From: Planctomycetota bacterium
Lineage (GTDB): Bacteria > Planctomycetota > Phycisphaerae > Phycisphaerales > UBA1924
NCBI GenBank assembly: GCA_963204725.1
Contig: CAUJHH010000064.1
Coordinates: forward strand, 43,125-107,124
Direction: 5' to 3'
DNA length: 64,000 bases
Numbering within the stretch: the stretch's first letter is position 1; every line of letters begins with the position of its first letter. Shown piece after piece: positions 46,841 to 56,445 of the stretch. A program made the translations under genes and the position numbers. The notes beneath the pieces were generated by a model. That model was not told the DNA's origin and searched no databases. It saw only the letters and a program-made list of their open reading frames with translations.

Positions 46841-48802
46841 TCAGATTCGCTGGAACGAACTCAGGCCGTTTCGCGACCACTTGGCCATCTCGGGTGTCGC
46901 GAGCAATCGCTTCCGAGCGTCCGGATCGGCACCGAGCCTCCGCAGAATGGCAGCCGCCACGAGCCCCATGAACAGCGGCTGGGGTGTCAGCGGGCGGCTC
47001 GTGAGCTCCGGGTGATACTGCGCTCCGATGAAGTATGGGTGGGTGTTCTGCTCCTGTCCCTGCGTGGTGGCGGCGCCGGGCTGAGCGAGTTCCACAATCT
47101 GCATGATCGGCTGTGTGGGATGCCTGCCCGAAAACGTCATGCCGTGCGCTTCCAGCCGCTCGATGTATCTCGGCTCGACCTCGTAGCGGTGTCGGAATCG
47201 CTCGCGAACGCTTGTTCTCCCCCCGAACAGATACGACGCCAACGTTCCGGGCAAGACCTGGACATCCTGCGCTCCGAGACGCATGGTGCCACCGAGCCCC
47301 TCGATCTTCTTCTGCTCGGGAAGTTCGCTGATGACGGCGCTATCGCTCGACGGATCAAACTCGGTGCTCGTTGCGTCCTTGATCCCCAGCACGTTGCGTG
47401 TGTACTCGATCACCGCAACCTGAAACCCCAGGCAGATGCCGAGGTAGGGCACGAGATTCTCGCGGCAATGCCTCACGCATGCGATCTTGCCCTCGACGCC
47501 CCTGGCGCCGAATCCACCGGGGACGATCACTCCATCCAAGCCGGCGAGTTGCGTGGCGACGTTGGCGCTGGTGATCTCGGTTGTTTCGATCCACTTCTGC
47601 TCGATATCGCACCGCAGGTGAGCCGCACAGTGCTCGAGCGCTTTGTCGATCGACGCGTACGCATCCCGGAGTGCGGCGTACTTGCCCGTCACGCCGATCG
47701 TGATCTTCCGGTCATGTGATGAGGTCAGGGTCTGCGTAAATGCCATCCACTTGGCACGAGATCGATCTTCTTGCACGACGTCGACCCGATCATGCATCTC
47801 AAGGATCGAGAGGATCTCGCGATCCAGGCCGTCGGCCCGCATCTCTTCCGGGATCGTGTAGATGCTGGGTCGATCGTGCATCGAGAAGACCCGACGCATC
47901 GGCACGTTCGAGAACATCGCGATCTTCTCGCGAACGGTGTGCGACACCTCGTTCGTTGCGCGGCAGGCGATCATCTGGGGCTGGATGCCCGCTTCCATCA
48001 GACGCTTGATGCCAAGCTGGGCCGCCTTGCTCTTCTGCTCGCCAAGCGCTTTGGGCTCGATGACGTACGTCAACGCAACGAAGCACGAAGATCCCGGCCC
48101 CTCTTCGAACGCCAACTCGCGAAGAGCCTCGATATAAAAGCCATTTTCATAGTCTCCGACCGTGCCCCCGACCTCGACCAGCACTACGTCGGCCGGCTTC
48201 TTCCCGTCTCCTCGCATGGCCAGCTCACGGAGCTTTCGCTTCACCTCGCCGGTCACGTGTGGAATCATCTGGACATCACGGCCCAGATACACGCCCTGTC
48301 GCTCGCGATCGAGAATCTCGGAGTAGATCTGCCCCGAGGTGGTGAAGTTCCACTTGGTGAGATTCTGGTCGAGCATCCGCTCGTAGGTGCCGAGATCCAT
48401 ATCGCACTCGGTGCCATCGTCCAGAACGAAGACCTCCCCGTGTCGATACGGATTCAGTGTGCCCGAATCGATGTTGAGATAGCCCTCCATCTTGATCGGC
48501 GCGACAGTGAGCCCCTTGTCCTTCAGCATCTTGGCGACGCTTGAGGCAAAGATTCCCTTCCCGAGCCCGCTCATGACCGTGCCAAGCACCACAACGTAGC
48601 GATGTCGCCCGCGCTGATAGCCATCCGGTATCGGCGAGTACAGTTCGGTGGAGGTGGTCGTGTCCGAAACGGAGGAAAGGAGACTGTCCTTTCCGGAGGT
48701 GCTGCCACTCCGGCGCTGAGCGCCCCAACCCCGGTCGGCCGCGGGCTCGGATCGACCCGACTGCCCTTGGCCGCCGCCCTGTCCCTGGGAGGAAGTCTCC
48801 AT
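46841..48802 (-). CDS. pyrG: CTP synthase, divergent with long N-terminal extension
   Basis: This protein of about 653 residues makes CTP from UTP and glutamine. The glutaminase half is intact: GGFGARGVEG, LGICLGFQ with the nucleophile Cys, and QYHPE near the end. The synthetase half keeps GLGKG, HGEVFV, ERQGVYLG and VEVGGTVGD. Two parts differ from the usual enzyme: DPYxNVDPGTMSP has become EGYLNIDSGTLNP, and KTKPTQ has become KSKAAQ. A 68-residue Gly/Gln/Ser-rich extension precedes the first strand. The start may be ATG 48802 or 48823. It is downstream of kdsB. Confidence 0.92.
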   Translation of the reverse strand: METSSQGQGGGQGQSGRSEPAADRGWGAQRRSGSTSGKDSLLSSVSDTTTSTELYSPIPDGYQRGRHRYVVVLGTVMSGLGKGIFASSVAKMLKDKGLTVAPIKMEGYLNIDSGTLNPYRHGEVFVLDDGTECDMDLGTYERMLDQNLTKWNFTTSGQIYSEILDRERQGVYLGRDVQMIPHVTGEVKRKLRELAMRGDGKKPADVVLVEVGGTVGDYENGFYIEALRELAFEEGPGSSCFVALTYVIEPKALGEQKSKAAQLGIKRLMEAGIQPQMIACRATNEVSHTVREKIAMFSNVPMRRVFSMHDRPSIYTIPEEMRADGLDREILSILEMHDRVDVVQEDRSRAKWMAFTQTLTSSHDRKITIGVTGKYAALRDAYASIDKALEHCAAHLRCDIEQKWIETTEITSANVATQLAGLDGVIVPGGFGARGVEGKIACVRHCRENLVPYLGICLGFQVAVIEYTRNVLGIKDATSTEFDPSSDSAVISELPEQKKIEGLGGTMRLGAQDVQVLPGTLASYLFGGRTSVRERFRHRYEVEPRYIERLEAHGMTFSGRHPTQPIMQIVELAQPGAATTQGQEQNTHPYFIGAQYHPELTSRPLTPQPLFMGLVAAAILRRLGADPDARKRLLATPEMAKWSRNGLSSFQRI

Positions 48803-48860
48803 CCGTTCGCGTCCGCTTGGCATGGATGATGGTAACAAACCTTCGAGAAACGTCCACTCG

Positions 48861-49631
48861 TCAATTCGGTTTGGCGTCACCCTGGGAACGCCACCGGGAA
48901 ACAAACGCCGCGTACTGCTCGGGCGTGTCGATTCCGTGGTGCCTGCAGTCGTGAATCGCCACCCCGATCCGGTACCCGTGCTCGAGCACCCGGAGTTGCT
49001 CAAGTCTCTCGGTGGCCTCCAACGGAGTCTCGGGGAGTGACGCGTACTTCCGCAGGAATCCCGCCGTGTACGCGTACAGCCCGACGTGCTTGAGCGGCGA
49101 CGCCGGTGCCGTTCCCTTCACGCCCGCGCCATCTCGATCGAACGGAATCATCGCTCGCGAGAAGTAGATCGCCAGGCCCTGTCGCCCCACCACGGCCTTC
49201 ACGATATTGGGGTCGCGCGGATCCTCGTCCGCGGAGAACCGCGAAGCGACCGTTCCGACGTCCGCTCCCGTCCTGAGAAGCGAAGTCGCAGCAGCATCGA
49301 TTGCCAGAGGGTCGATCTCCGGCTCGTCGCCCTGCACATTGATCACAATCTCGTCTTCGGCAATCCCGAGCCGGTCGGCCGCCTCCGCCAGCCGGCTCGT
49401 TCCATTGGGGTGCTCGCCCGTCAGAATAGTCTCGAAGCCGAACGAACCGATCGCTGCAGCGACCTGCTCACTGTCGGTGGCGATCACAACTCGTGATACC
49501 ATCGACGCTTGTGTCGCTTGGTTCGCAACGTGCCAAATGAGGGGTCGCCCTGTCTGCGACGCCAGAACCTTTCCCGGAAATCGAGTCGACCCCAGTCGAG
49601 CAGGGATCAAGGCCACGGCCGAACGCACCAT
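48861..49631 (-). CDS. kdsB: 3-deoxy-manno-octulosonate cytidylyltransferase
   Basis: This 256-residue enzyme activates Kdo with CTP for lipid A-core synthesis. It has the family start ALIPARLGSTRFPGKVL, then VVIATDSEQV, TGEHPNGTSRLAEA and VNVQGDEPEI-like VINVQGDEPEIDP with the metal-binding Asp. The C-terminal block KHVGLYAYTAGFLRKYASLP and IGVAIHD fit KdsB. The product needs CTP, which the adjacent downstream pyrG supplies. The presence of kdsB and hldD together implies an LPS with Kdo-heptose core. Confidence 0.95.
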   Translation of the reverse strand: MVRSAVALIPARLGSTRFPGKVLASQTGRPLIWHVANQATQASMVSRVVIATDSEQVAAAIGSFGFETILTGEHPNGTSRLAEAADRLGIAEDEIVINVQGDEPEIDPLAIDAAATSLLRTGADVGTVASRFSADEDPRDPNIVKAVVGRQGLAIYFSRAMIPFDRDGAGVKGTAPASPLKHVGLYAYTAGFLRKYASLPETPLEATERLEQLRVLEHGYRIGVAIHDCRHHGIDTPEQYAAFVSRWRSQGDAKPN

Positions 49632-49661
49632 CAGACCCTCCCCGTCGGTCCACTCCGATCG

Positions 49662-51179
49662 TCATGGCTTGGTGCCGAGTTCGGTCACGAGGGCCTTCAA
49701 CTGCTCTCGGCGCCCGCGAACGTCTTTGAAGCTTATCTGCTGGATTGCAATCGTAGAGGCGAGCCGGAAGCCCTCGGCAGCCGCCTCGGCGTCACGTTCT
49801 TTCGACGCTTTCTGCTGGAGCGCAATCACCAGGCCATAGCGCAACTCAAGGAGCAAGGCGGGCGATCCCATCTCGCCGTGCACCTCGATCGCCCGCCTGT
49901 AGGTCTGGATCGCCTCGTCGAGCCACTCAATCTTCAGGAAGCACTCAGCGAGCATCCCGAGCACATGACCCTTGAGCTTCGGATCGCTCTGGGCCTCCTG
50001 GAAGAGTGCGATGGCTTCCTCGTACTGGCCTGACTCGAAGTACTTCTTGCCGAGTTCGAACTTCAGTCCAAGATCCGTCGGGTACGACTCGACTCTCAGC
50101 TTGAGTTCCTCAACCTCCATCTTGAGAAACTGCGCCGCCGCCTGTCTGGCTTTCTCGACGAGCTCTGCGTTGTCCGGACTGGACTCGGCGGACTCCTTGT
50201 GCTTCCGCAACGCCCTGGAGGCTCTGCGGAGCCTGATGTCTCCCATCTCCTGCCGGAAGCGGAACTGTTTGGTCTCTTCAAACGCCTTGGTGAGCAGCCG
50301 AAAGGCGTTCTCTTCGTCCTCGGGCCGCCCGCGCTCCCGCAATCGCTTCACATACGCGGACACGGTGGCCAGATCGCCGGGGTTCTTCGCGTACTGCTCC
50401 TCGGAATCGGCGATCAGGCGATCGACAGTCTCCTCGGTCTTCACAATCCGGTCCGCGTCCTCGAGCTGTCGCTGCTTGTCGAGATCCCGGACGTTGGCAC
50501 GGAAACCGCCCGCCTGGCCGGATTGATCGAAGCCGCCCTTCGCCATCGTGGACTGCGCCGACATGTTCCGTACGCGTCCCGAGAGGTCGCCATCGCTCGG
50601 ATCAATCCTGAGAGCCGCATCTCCCGCCTCCGCGGCCTTGTCGTATGCGCCAACCTTTGCGAATGCTTCGAGGAGCCGGGTGAAGTTGTCCTTGCGAGGC
50701 TTCGCCTCGGCACGACTCAACACCAATGCCTTTTCACCGAGCCAGAATGCCGGCTCCGCGAGGTCTATGCCCGCCGCTTGTTCGGTCGCCTTGACCGCGA
50801 GCGAGGCGTCCTTGAGCTTGATCGACCATGCCAGCACCGCGAGGAGGTACTTCTCTACCGGCGTCTTTCCGTCAAAGATCCGCGCGGTCTCTTTCGAGAT
50901 CTTTCCCCCCGCCTGCTCGGAGTGCTGTGTAGCGGATTGAAAGAATCCCTCCAGCGCGGACATGCTACCGGGATCGAATCGCATCCCACGCAGCCAGTTC
51001 TGCATCGCATACTCGTACGCACCGGTCTGATGAGCCGTCTTTGCATGCTCAAAGAACCTCATCGCCTTCTCGGGCTCCGGTTCCGTCCCGGCGGGCGTCG
51101 CGGGACCGCTCGACGGTGGCTTGCCCCCGATGGCGGTTCCCGGAGTCGAGTCGTCCTTCTTCTTGCCAAACAAGCCCAT
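49662..51179 (-). CDS. TPR-rich protein
   Basis: This 505-residue protein opens with MGLFGKKKDD, a Ser/Pro/Thr-rich linker, then at least six TPR-like helical pairs from about 60 to 480 (for example YEYAMQNWLRGMRFDPGSM and FELGKKYFESGQYEEAIALF). A charged central section is likely coiled coil. It is soluble and has no signal peptide. TPR proteins act as scaffolds, so no reaction is assigned. The start at ATG 51179 is chosen because the upstream frame (to 51248) is not protein-like. It is followed by kdsB on the same strand. Confidence 0.82.
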   Translation of the reverse strand: MGLFGKKKDDSTPGTAIGGKPPSSGPATPAGTEPEPEKAMRFFEHAKTAHQTGAYEYAMQNWLRGMRFDPGSMSALEGFFQSATQHSEQAGGKISKETARIFDGKTPVEKYLLAVLAWSIKLKDASLAVKATEQAAGIDLAEPAFWLGEKALVLSRAEAKPRKDNFTRLLEAFAKVGAYDKAAEAGDAALRIDPSDGDLSGRVRNMSAQSTMAKGGFDQSGQAGGFRANVRDLDKQRQLEDADRIVKTEETVDRLIADSEEQYAKNPGDLATVSAYVKRLRERGRPEDEENAFRLLTKAFEETKQFRFRQEMGDIRLRRASRALRKHKESAESSPDNAELVEKARQAAAQFLKMEVEELKLRVESYPTDLGLKFELGKKYFESGQYEEAIALFQEAQSDPKLKGHVLGMLAECFLKIEWLDEAIQTYRRAIEVHGEMGSPALLLELRYGLVIALQQKASKERDAEAAAEGFRLASTIAIQQISFKDVRGRREQLKALVTELGTKP

Positions 51180-51323
51180 GCTGAACGTCCAACCGGCACC
51201 TGAGGGCCAAACCGAGGCAAGGCACAATTCGAGACGCCGAATGGCCACCTTCCCTGGGGGCCGGATTGTACATCGCTTCTGGCCGGCCAGACGGATCGCC
51301 GCATCGGCTCATACGATCTGCCA

Positions 51324-51884
51324 ATGGCCGTTGATCCATCATCTCTCGCGATTGTGCTCTACCCAGCAGACGTTCTCCGACGGCGTGCCGAAAAAGTGCC
51401 CGCGGTAACCGACCACGTTCGACAGGTCGCGATCACAATGATCTCGCTTATGCAGGAGGCAGAGGGAATCGGGCTCGCGGCCCCGCAGGTGGGGCTCCCC
51501 TGGCGCATGTTTGTCGCGCATGTCCCTGAGTCGCCCGAGGACGAACGATCGGTCGGTTCCGACCCGCCAACCGCCACGCCGGCTCCCGTGGTCTACATCA
51601 ACCCGGTGCTCTCGCTCCCGGAGGGAATCGTTGAGCCGTACGACGAGGGCTGTCTCTCGCTGCCCAATATCTCGGGAGAGGTGCTGAGGCCCCCTCGAAT
51701 CACCATCTCTGCGACCGATCTCGAAGGCAGACCGTTCACGTCTCGCGGAGCCGGCTTGCTGGCTCGATGCTGGCAGCACGAGATCGATCATCTGGATGGC
51801 GTACTCATCCTCGATCGCATGTCCCAGCTCTCCCGCTTGCGCGCACGACGGGCGATCAGGGAATTGGAGCGGTCGGCGACCTAG
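51324..51884 (+). CDS. def: Peptide deformylase
   Basis: This 186-residue enzyme removes the formyl group from the N-terminal methionine of new proteins. All three motifs are present: GIGLAAPQVG (48-57), EGCLSLP with Cys110, and QHEIDHLDG with His152, Glu153 and His156, which bind iron or another metal. An insertion near 68-86 (PESPEDERSVGSDPPTATP) lengthens the loop between the first two motifs. It stands alone on the plus strand and converges on cinA with an 11-bp gap. Confidence 0.96.
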   Translation: MAVDPSSLAIVLYPADVLRRRAEKVPAVTDHVRQVAITMISLMQEAEGIGLAAPQVGLPWRMFVAHVPESPEDERSVGSDPPTATPAPVVYINPVLSLPEGIVEPYDEGCLSLPNISGEVLRPPRITISATDLEGRPFTSRGAGLLARCWQHEIDHLDGVLILDRMSQLSRLRARRAIRELERSAT

Positions 51885-51895
51885 GGATCGCTCCC

Positions 51896-53185
51896 TCAAG
51901 GGTCCTGCTGGCGCAGCAGACCGAGGCTGGATCGGTTGCGAAGACGCAGGTCAAGCATCGCGAGCGCCGATGTGACCGACCACTGTCTCACCACGTGGCG
52001 TTCGCCTCGCATCAGAAAGCGGCGGCAGTCTGATGTGACACTCCGTGACGCAAGACCGATCCACACCGTCCCCGTTGGCTTGCCCGGCGACCCGCCTCCC
52101 GGCCCAGCAATGCCCGTGACCGAGAGGCAGTGGTCGGCGCCGGATCGCGTCAGGCCCCCACACGCCATCGCCTCGGCCACTTCGCGGCTGACAGCGCCGT
52201 GCCGTTGGAGCAATTCGCTGGGAACTCCGACGAGCCGCTCCTTCATCTCGTTGCTGTACGTCAACCATCCTCCAAGAAAGACATCTGAGGCCCCGGGAAT
52301 CGCCGTGAGAGTCTCCCCCAGCATGCCGCCCGTGCAACTCTCGACGACGGACAGCCGCTGCCCATTCTGGCGGAGCCGCCCGATCACAATCGCTGCCAGA
52401 GGTTCAGGTCCGTCGGCGAATACCGCTTCACCGACCGCAGCCCTGATCTCCCGCTCGGTCTCGCCCATGAGCGCGTCCACACGCTCTCGCGGCTCAATCC
52501 CTTCGTACCTGACGCGCACACTCACAATCCCACCCGAAGCCGTTGTACCCACGAGCGGCACACGATCCCTCGCCATCAGCGAGCCCAACCGCTGAGCGAT
52601 CTCGGATTCTCCGAGACCCATCGTCTGGAAGATGGCGGTCCGGACAACACGCTCCCTCGAACGCGTCAATCGCGCGCCGACGTACTCCTCGAACATTGGC
52701 TTCATCTCGCTGGGAGGCCCGGGAAGACAGAACAGGTTCGCGCCGCCCACGACCACGTGCATCCCAGGTGCAGTCCCGTTGTCGTTTTGGATGTGGATGC
52801 CCGAACTCGGACGCAGCGCCTGAACACGATTCTGCTCGGGCATCGCTCGGTTTGAGCGTGAGAACCACCCCCGGATCAAGGACAAAGACTCCTGATCCTC
52901 GATCAACGGCTCATGAACGAGCACGGAGATCGCTTCCCGGGTGAGATCGTCTGCCGTCGGGCCGAGACCGCCGGTCGCGATCACCACGCCGGAGCGATCC
53001 ACCAGCCGTCGCAACGTCGAAACGATGGCGCCGAGCTCGTCGGGCACGGTGACGTGTTCCGAGATCGTGATCCCGTGATCGGTCAATCGCTCGCTCAGCC
53101 ACCGAGAGTTGGTATCGAGAGACTGGCCGATGACCAGTTCATCACCGATCGAGACGATCGCTCCCAGATCTTCATTGCGGGCCAT
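51896..53185 (-). CDS. cinA: CinA family competence/nicotinamide-nucleotide amidase protein
   Basis: This 429-residue two-domain protein has an N-terminal MoCF-like domain (SIGDELVIGQSLDTNSRWL; ATGGLGPTADDLT) and a C-terminal CinA amidase domain at about 265-425 (ESCTGGMLGETLTAIPGAS; SVTGIAGPGGGSPGKP with the catalytic Ser of ESCTGG). Members deamidate NMN and/or cleave ADP-ribose. The ATG at 53185 is used; a TTG two codons upstream is also possible. It lies 42 bp downstream of pyk on the same strand. Confidence 0.94.
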   Translation of the reverse strand: MARNEDLGAIVSIGDELVIGQSLDTNSRWLSERLTDHGITISEHVTVPDELGAIVSTLRRLVDRSGVVIATGGLGPTADDLTREAISVLVHEPLIEDQESLSLIRGWFSRSNRAMPEQNRVQALRPSSGIHIQNDNGTAPGMHVVVGGANLFCLPGPPSEMKPMFEEYVGARLTRSRERVVRTAIFQTMGLGESEIAQRLGSLMARDRVPLVGTTASGGIVSVRVRYEGIEPRERVDALMGETEREIRAAVGEAVFADGPEPLAAIVIGRLRQNGQRLSVVESCTGGMLGETLTAIPGASDVFLGGWLTYSNEMKERLVGVPSELLQRHGAVSREVAEAMACGGLTRSGADHCLSVTGIAGPGGGSPGKPTGTVWIGLASRSVTSDCRRFLMRGERHVVRQWSVTSALAMLDLRLRNRSSLGLLRQQDP

Positions 53186-53227
53186 CCACAAGCGTACCCG
53201 CGGGCCGTGCCCCCGTGTGGAAGCGAC

Positions 53228-54772
53228 TCAGGACCTGAATCCACTATGAGGATCACCGATCGTCATCACCGACATGGAATCGACCACTTTGGGGACTCCG
53301 AGCGGCTTGCCCGCCAGCAGAATCACCGCGTCGCCCGGCTTCACCCACCCACGAGCCAGCAGATCCCTCTCAACCGTCGTGGCCCAGTCGCCGAGTCGGC
53401 CCGTGGGCGGCGGCTTGGACTCCACGGCTGTGACGCCTCGGAGCAGCCCCATGCGTCTAGTTGATCGCGCATTCGACGAATAGGCCACAATCGGAACGCG
53501 GAAACCCGTCTGAGAGAGGTACCTCGCGCTCCCCCCGCTCTCCGACCAGCAAACAATCGCGGCGGCCCCCACGTCTTTGGCGAGGTACCAGGCTCCATGC
53601 GCAAGCGCAGCAGTTCGATATCGCTGCTCGATCATTCTCGAGGGGGGCTTGGCATCACGTGCCTCGCTTACCACCTGGTCCTCGGCTGATTCGATGATCC
53701 GGCGCATCGTGTCGACCACGAGAATCGGGTGTCTCCCGACCGCGGTCTCTCCCGAGAGCATCACGGCGTCGGCACCGTCAAAGATCGCGTTCGCCACATC
53801 GCTCGCCTCGGCCCGGGTCGGCGACGCGTTCTGGGTCATCGTTTCCAGCATCTGCGTCGCCACGATGCACGGCTTTCCCCACTGGGCGCACGCCGCCAGA
53901 ATGCGGTGCTGAACGATCGGCACCTTCGCGATATCCATCTCAACCCCGAGATCGCCGCGTGCCACCATGACGGCGTCGGACGCCTGCACGATCTCGTCGA
54001 GATTCACAACCGCCTGGGGCTTCTCGATCTTCGAGATCACCGGAATCATCGCGGCCCAGCCCGAGCGATCGACATCATGGCGCACCGAGCACATGCCCGC
54101 CAGCCGCTCTTTGAGCTCATGGACCTCGCTTGCCTCTCGAACAAACGACAACGCCAGGAAGTCGAGCCCGTTCTCGACCGCCCACTCGACGCACGTCCAG
54201 TCTCTCGCAGTGATCGCCGGGGCCTTGATCTCGCTCTCGGGAAGGTTGATCCCCTTGCCGCTTGTGACCAGGCCGCCCACAATCACGCGGCATCGCAGCT
54301 CCCCTCTCTGCGAGTCGGACTCAACCGCCAGCATCCGGATCGATCCATCGTTGATCAACACCCGCTGTCCCGGCGCGACCTCTCCGATCATCTCGGGGTA
54401 GGTGGTTGGCAGCACGACGACGCCACGCTCGATGCACGCTTCCGACAATCCGGCTCGGATGACCACGTCGAGCCCCGGCTCAAGTGTGACGCCAGCAGCC
54501 GAGACCTTGCCCACGCGGATCTTGGGACCCTGAAGGTCTCCCATGACCGCGGTCGGGCGCCCGAGTCGATGCGCCACATTTCGCACAGTCTGAAGGCGAG
54601 CCGCATGCGACGCAAACTCGCCATGCGAGAAGTTCAGCCTGAAGACCGTCACGCCTCCAAGAATCAGCTTCGACACGACCTCGGGCGATTCGCTCGCAGG
54701 CCCAAGCGTTGCAACAATTCGTGTCGCGATCGGCCTTGCTTCGCTGCTTCGTCGCCCCTCGATGCCGTCCAT
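53228..54772 (-). CDS. pyk: Pyruvate kinase
   Basis: This 514-residue enzyme makes pyruvate and ATP from phosphoenolpyruvate. It has ATLGPAS, the RLNFSHGE motif, the catalytic Lys in ISKIEKPQAV, MVARGDLGVEM and SGETAVGRHP. The C-terminal regulatory domain is present. It is slightly longer than typical forms because of a few loops. AAGGA precedes the ATG at 54772; the upstream frame (to 54889) overlaps the solute-binding protein gene and is rejected. The unlinked eno lies in the same window. Confidence 0.96.
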   Translation of the reverse strand: MDGIEGRRSSEARPIATRIVATLGPASESPEVVSKLILGGVTVFRLNFSHGEFASHAARLQTVRNVAHRLGRPTAVMGDLQGPKIRVGKVSAAGVTLEPGLDVVIRAGLSEACIERGVVVLPTTYPEMIGEVAPGQRVLINDGSIRMLAVESDSQRGELRCRVIVGGLVTSGKGINLPESEIKAPAITARDWTCVEWAVENGLDFLALSFVREASEVHELKERLAGMCSVRHDVDRSGWAAMIPVISKIEKPQAVVNLDEIVQASDAVMVARGDLGVEMDIAKVPIVQHRILAACAQWGKPCIVATQMLETMTQNASPTRAEASDVANAIFDGADAVMLSGETAVGRHPILVVDTMRRIIESAEDQVVSEARDAKPPSRMIEQRYRTAALAHGAWYLAKDVGAAAIVCWSESGGSARYLSQTGFRVPIVAYSSNARSTRRMGLLRGVTAVESKPPPTGRLGDWATTVERDLLARGWVKPGDAVILLAGKPLGVPKVVDSMSVMTIGDPHSGFRS

Positions 54773-54804
54773 GGTGGTTCCTTGTGGGCATCCGTCGATT
54801 CGCT

Positions 54805-56376
54805 TCAATCGGCCCCCGCCAACTCCATGACCCGTCTGTAGTTCTCGACGAACTGCTTTCGATAGGCCAATTCCGACCTGGCAAGCCAACCGGGATTGGT
54901 GGGATCACGCCAACTCTCTCGAATCGCCCTGTAGTTCTCGGGAGTGAAGAGAAGCTCAGATCCATCGGGCATCGGGTGCATGGGCAGAGAAAAGAACACT
55001 CGTTCCATCTCAGCGATCCGGATCGGCGAAGCGTTCGCCGCACGCCTCGCCCGACCAATCGCCTCCCAGGCGGCCCGCTGCTCCGTGCCGCTGTCGATCC
55101 CGAACGCGCCCATCATGATCGGGATCGCTGTCCGCCATCCGCGGCTCTCCACCGTAGACGCCGACTCGAACGGCGTCACGTGGTCCACAAACCGATCCGC
55201 GTACTTCTCGTACATCACCCGCCGCACCGGCATCCGCCGTAGCTCATACTCGTGCGGCCCCATCGGCGCACCGTTCCACCCCGTTGGGTTCTGCGCTCCA
55301 GCCGCCGTGCCCGTCGCGTGGAACTGCCAGAGAGCCTGCGCCTCCTCCGTCATGCAGAACTCGATGAAGCGTCGCGCCAACTCGGGCTCCGGTCCGCCCC
55401 GCATGATCGACGCCGGATCCGCGTCGATGTACACCGCTCCCGCCGGATCGCTGAATCCGACGCGGCTCGTCTCCGACGTTTCGCCCGGTCGGATCACGGC
55501 CTGCGCCTGGGATCTGCCATAGAAATCGATCGCCAATCCCGCCGCCGCCTCCCCTTGCGCCACATCGATCGGCGGCTTCGTCGACATGTTCGTGAACGAC
55601 CGCGCGTTCGCCGACATTGCCATCAGGACGCGCCACCCCTCCTCCCATCCGTAGAAGCTCAGAATCGCGTCGAGCGACGTCGTGATGCTCCCCGACTGCC
55701 TCGGATCCGACAGCGCGATCCACCCCGCCAGACGCGGATCGCACAAGTCCTCGAAAGTTCGCGGCTCCGGCACGCCCAGACGCGCCAGCACCTCGCGGTT
55801 GTACACGATCCCGAAACTCGACAGCGCGGTCCCCACCCAGAACTGCTCGGGGTCATAAAGGAACCCCGCTCCGATCACATTCTCGCCGAACCAGTCGTCC
55901 ATCTGGGATTGCTCGAACCCGGCGGGCTCGGACATGGGAACGAGAATCTCCTCCCCCGCTCGCCCGAGCCGCACCTTGACGCCGGCCTTGAGCCGTCCGT
56001 GGTCGTAACTGCCGCCGCCGAACATCACGTCAAAGTCGATCGCCCCGCGTTCGACGGCCACGACGCCGTCCTCGCCGACGCTCACCCGTCCCGCACGGCC
56101 CGCCGCTGCGAACTGGGCCTCAAGGATCTTCAGAATCTCCGATGTCCCGCCCGGCCGCCTCGTCTCGATGCGAGCATGCTGCCCATACTTCTCAAAGTGC
56201 CACGCATCGAACAAGCGATCAAACTCGGTCATGATCTGCTGGACATGGGGCGTCACCACAATCAGCCGAGCCGCGTCCGTCCGATCGTCCGGTGCGTCCG
56301 TTGACGCAAACCGGATCACAAGGGGCGTTCCCACAATCCCGAGAAACGCCAGAATGACAAGAATCCGTCCGAGCAT
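54805..56376 (-). CDS. Orphan extracellular solute-binding protein
   Basis: This 523-residue protein has an N-terminal signal or anchor helix (LGRILVILAFLGIVGTPLVI). A periplasmic-binding-protein fold of the iron/spermidine type follows (VGTALSSFGIVYNREVLARLG; ARRFIEFCMTEEAQALWQFH). Such proteins capture substrates for ABC importers. It is longer than usual, with an added C-terminal region of about 100 residues. No permease or ATPase is nearby. It lacks a lipobox cysteine, so it may be anchored by its first helix. It lies 32 bp upstream of pyk on the same strand, and is divergent from the SDR gene. Confidence 0.82.
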   Translation of the reverse strand: MLGRILVILAFLGIVGTPLVIRFASTDAPDDRTDAARLIVVTPHVQQIMTEFDRLFDAWHFEKYGQHARIETRRPGGTSEILKILEAQFAAAGRAGRVSVGEDGVVAVERGAIDFDVMFGGGSYDHGRLKAGVKVRLGRAGEEILVPMSEPAGFEQSQMDDWFGENVIGAGFLYDPEQFWVGTALSSFGIVYNREVLARLGVPEPRTFEDLCDPRLAGWIALSDPRQSGSITTSLDAILSFYGWEEGWRVLMAMSANARSFTNMSTKPPIDVAQGEAAAGLAIDFYGRSQAQAVIRPGETSETSRVGFSDPAGAVYIDADPASIMRGGPEPELARRFIEFCMTEEAQALWQFHATGTAAGAQNPTGWNGAPMGPHEYELRRMPVRRVMYEKYADRFVDHVTPFESASTVESRGWRTAIPIMMGAFGIDSGTEQRAAWEAIGRARRAANASPIRIAEMERVFFSLPMHPMPDGSELLFTPENYRAIRESWRDPTNPGWLARSELAYRKQFVENYRRVMELAGAD

Positions 56377-56445
56377 GGTGCGAGAAGTCTAGATAGATCG
56401 CCCACCCACCACACGCCCCTCCTCGCATCCACCAAAGGACCAGCC

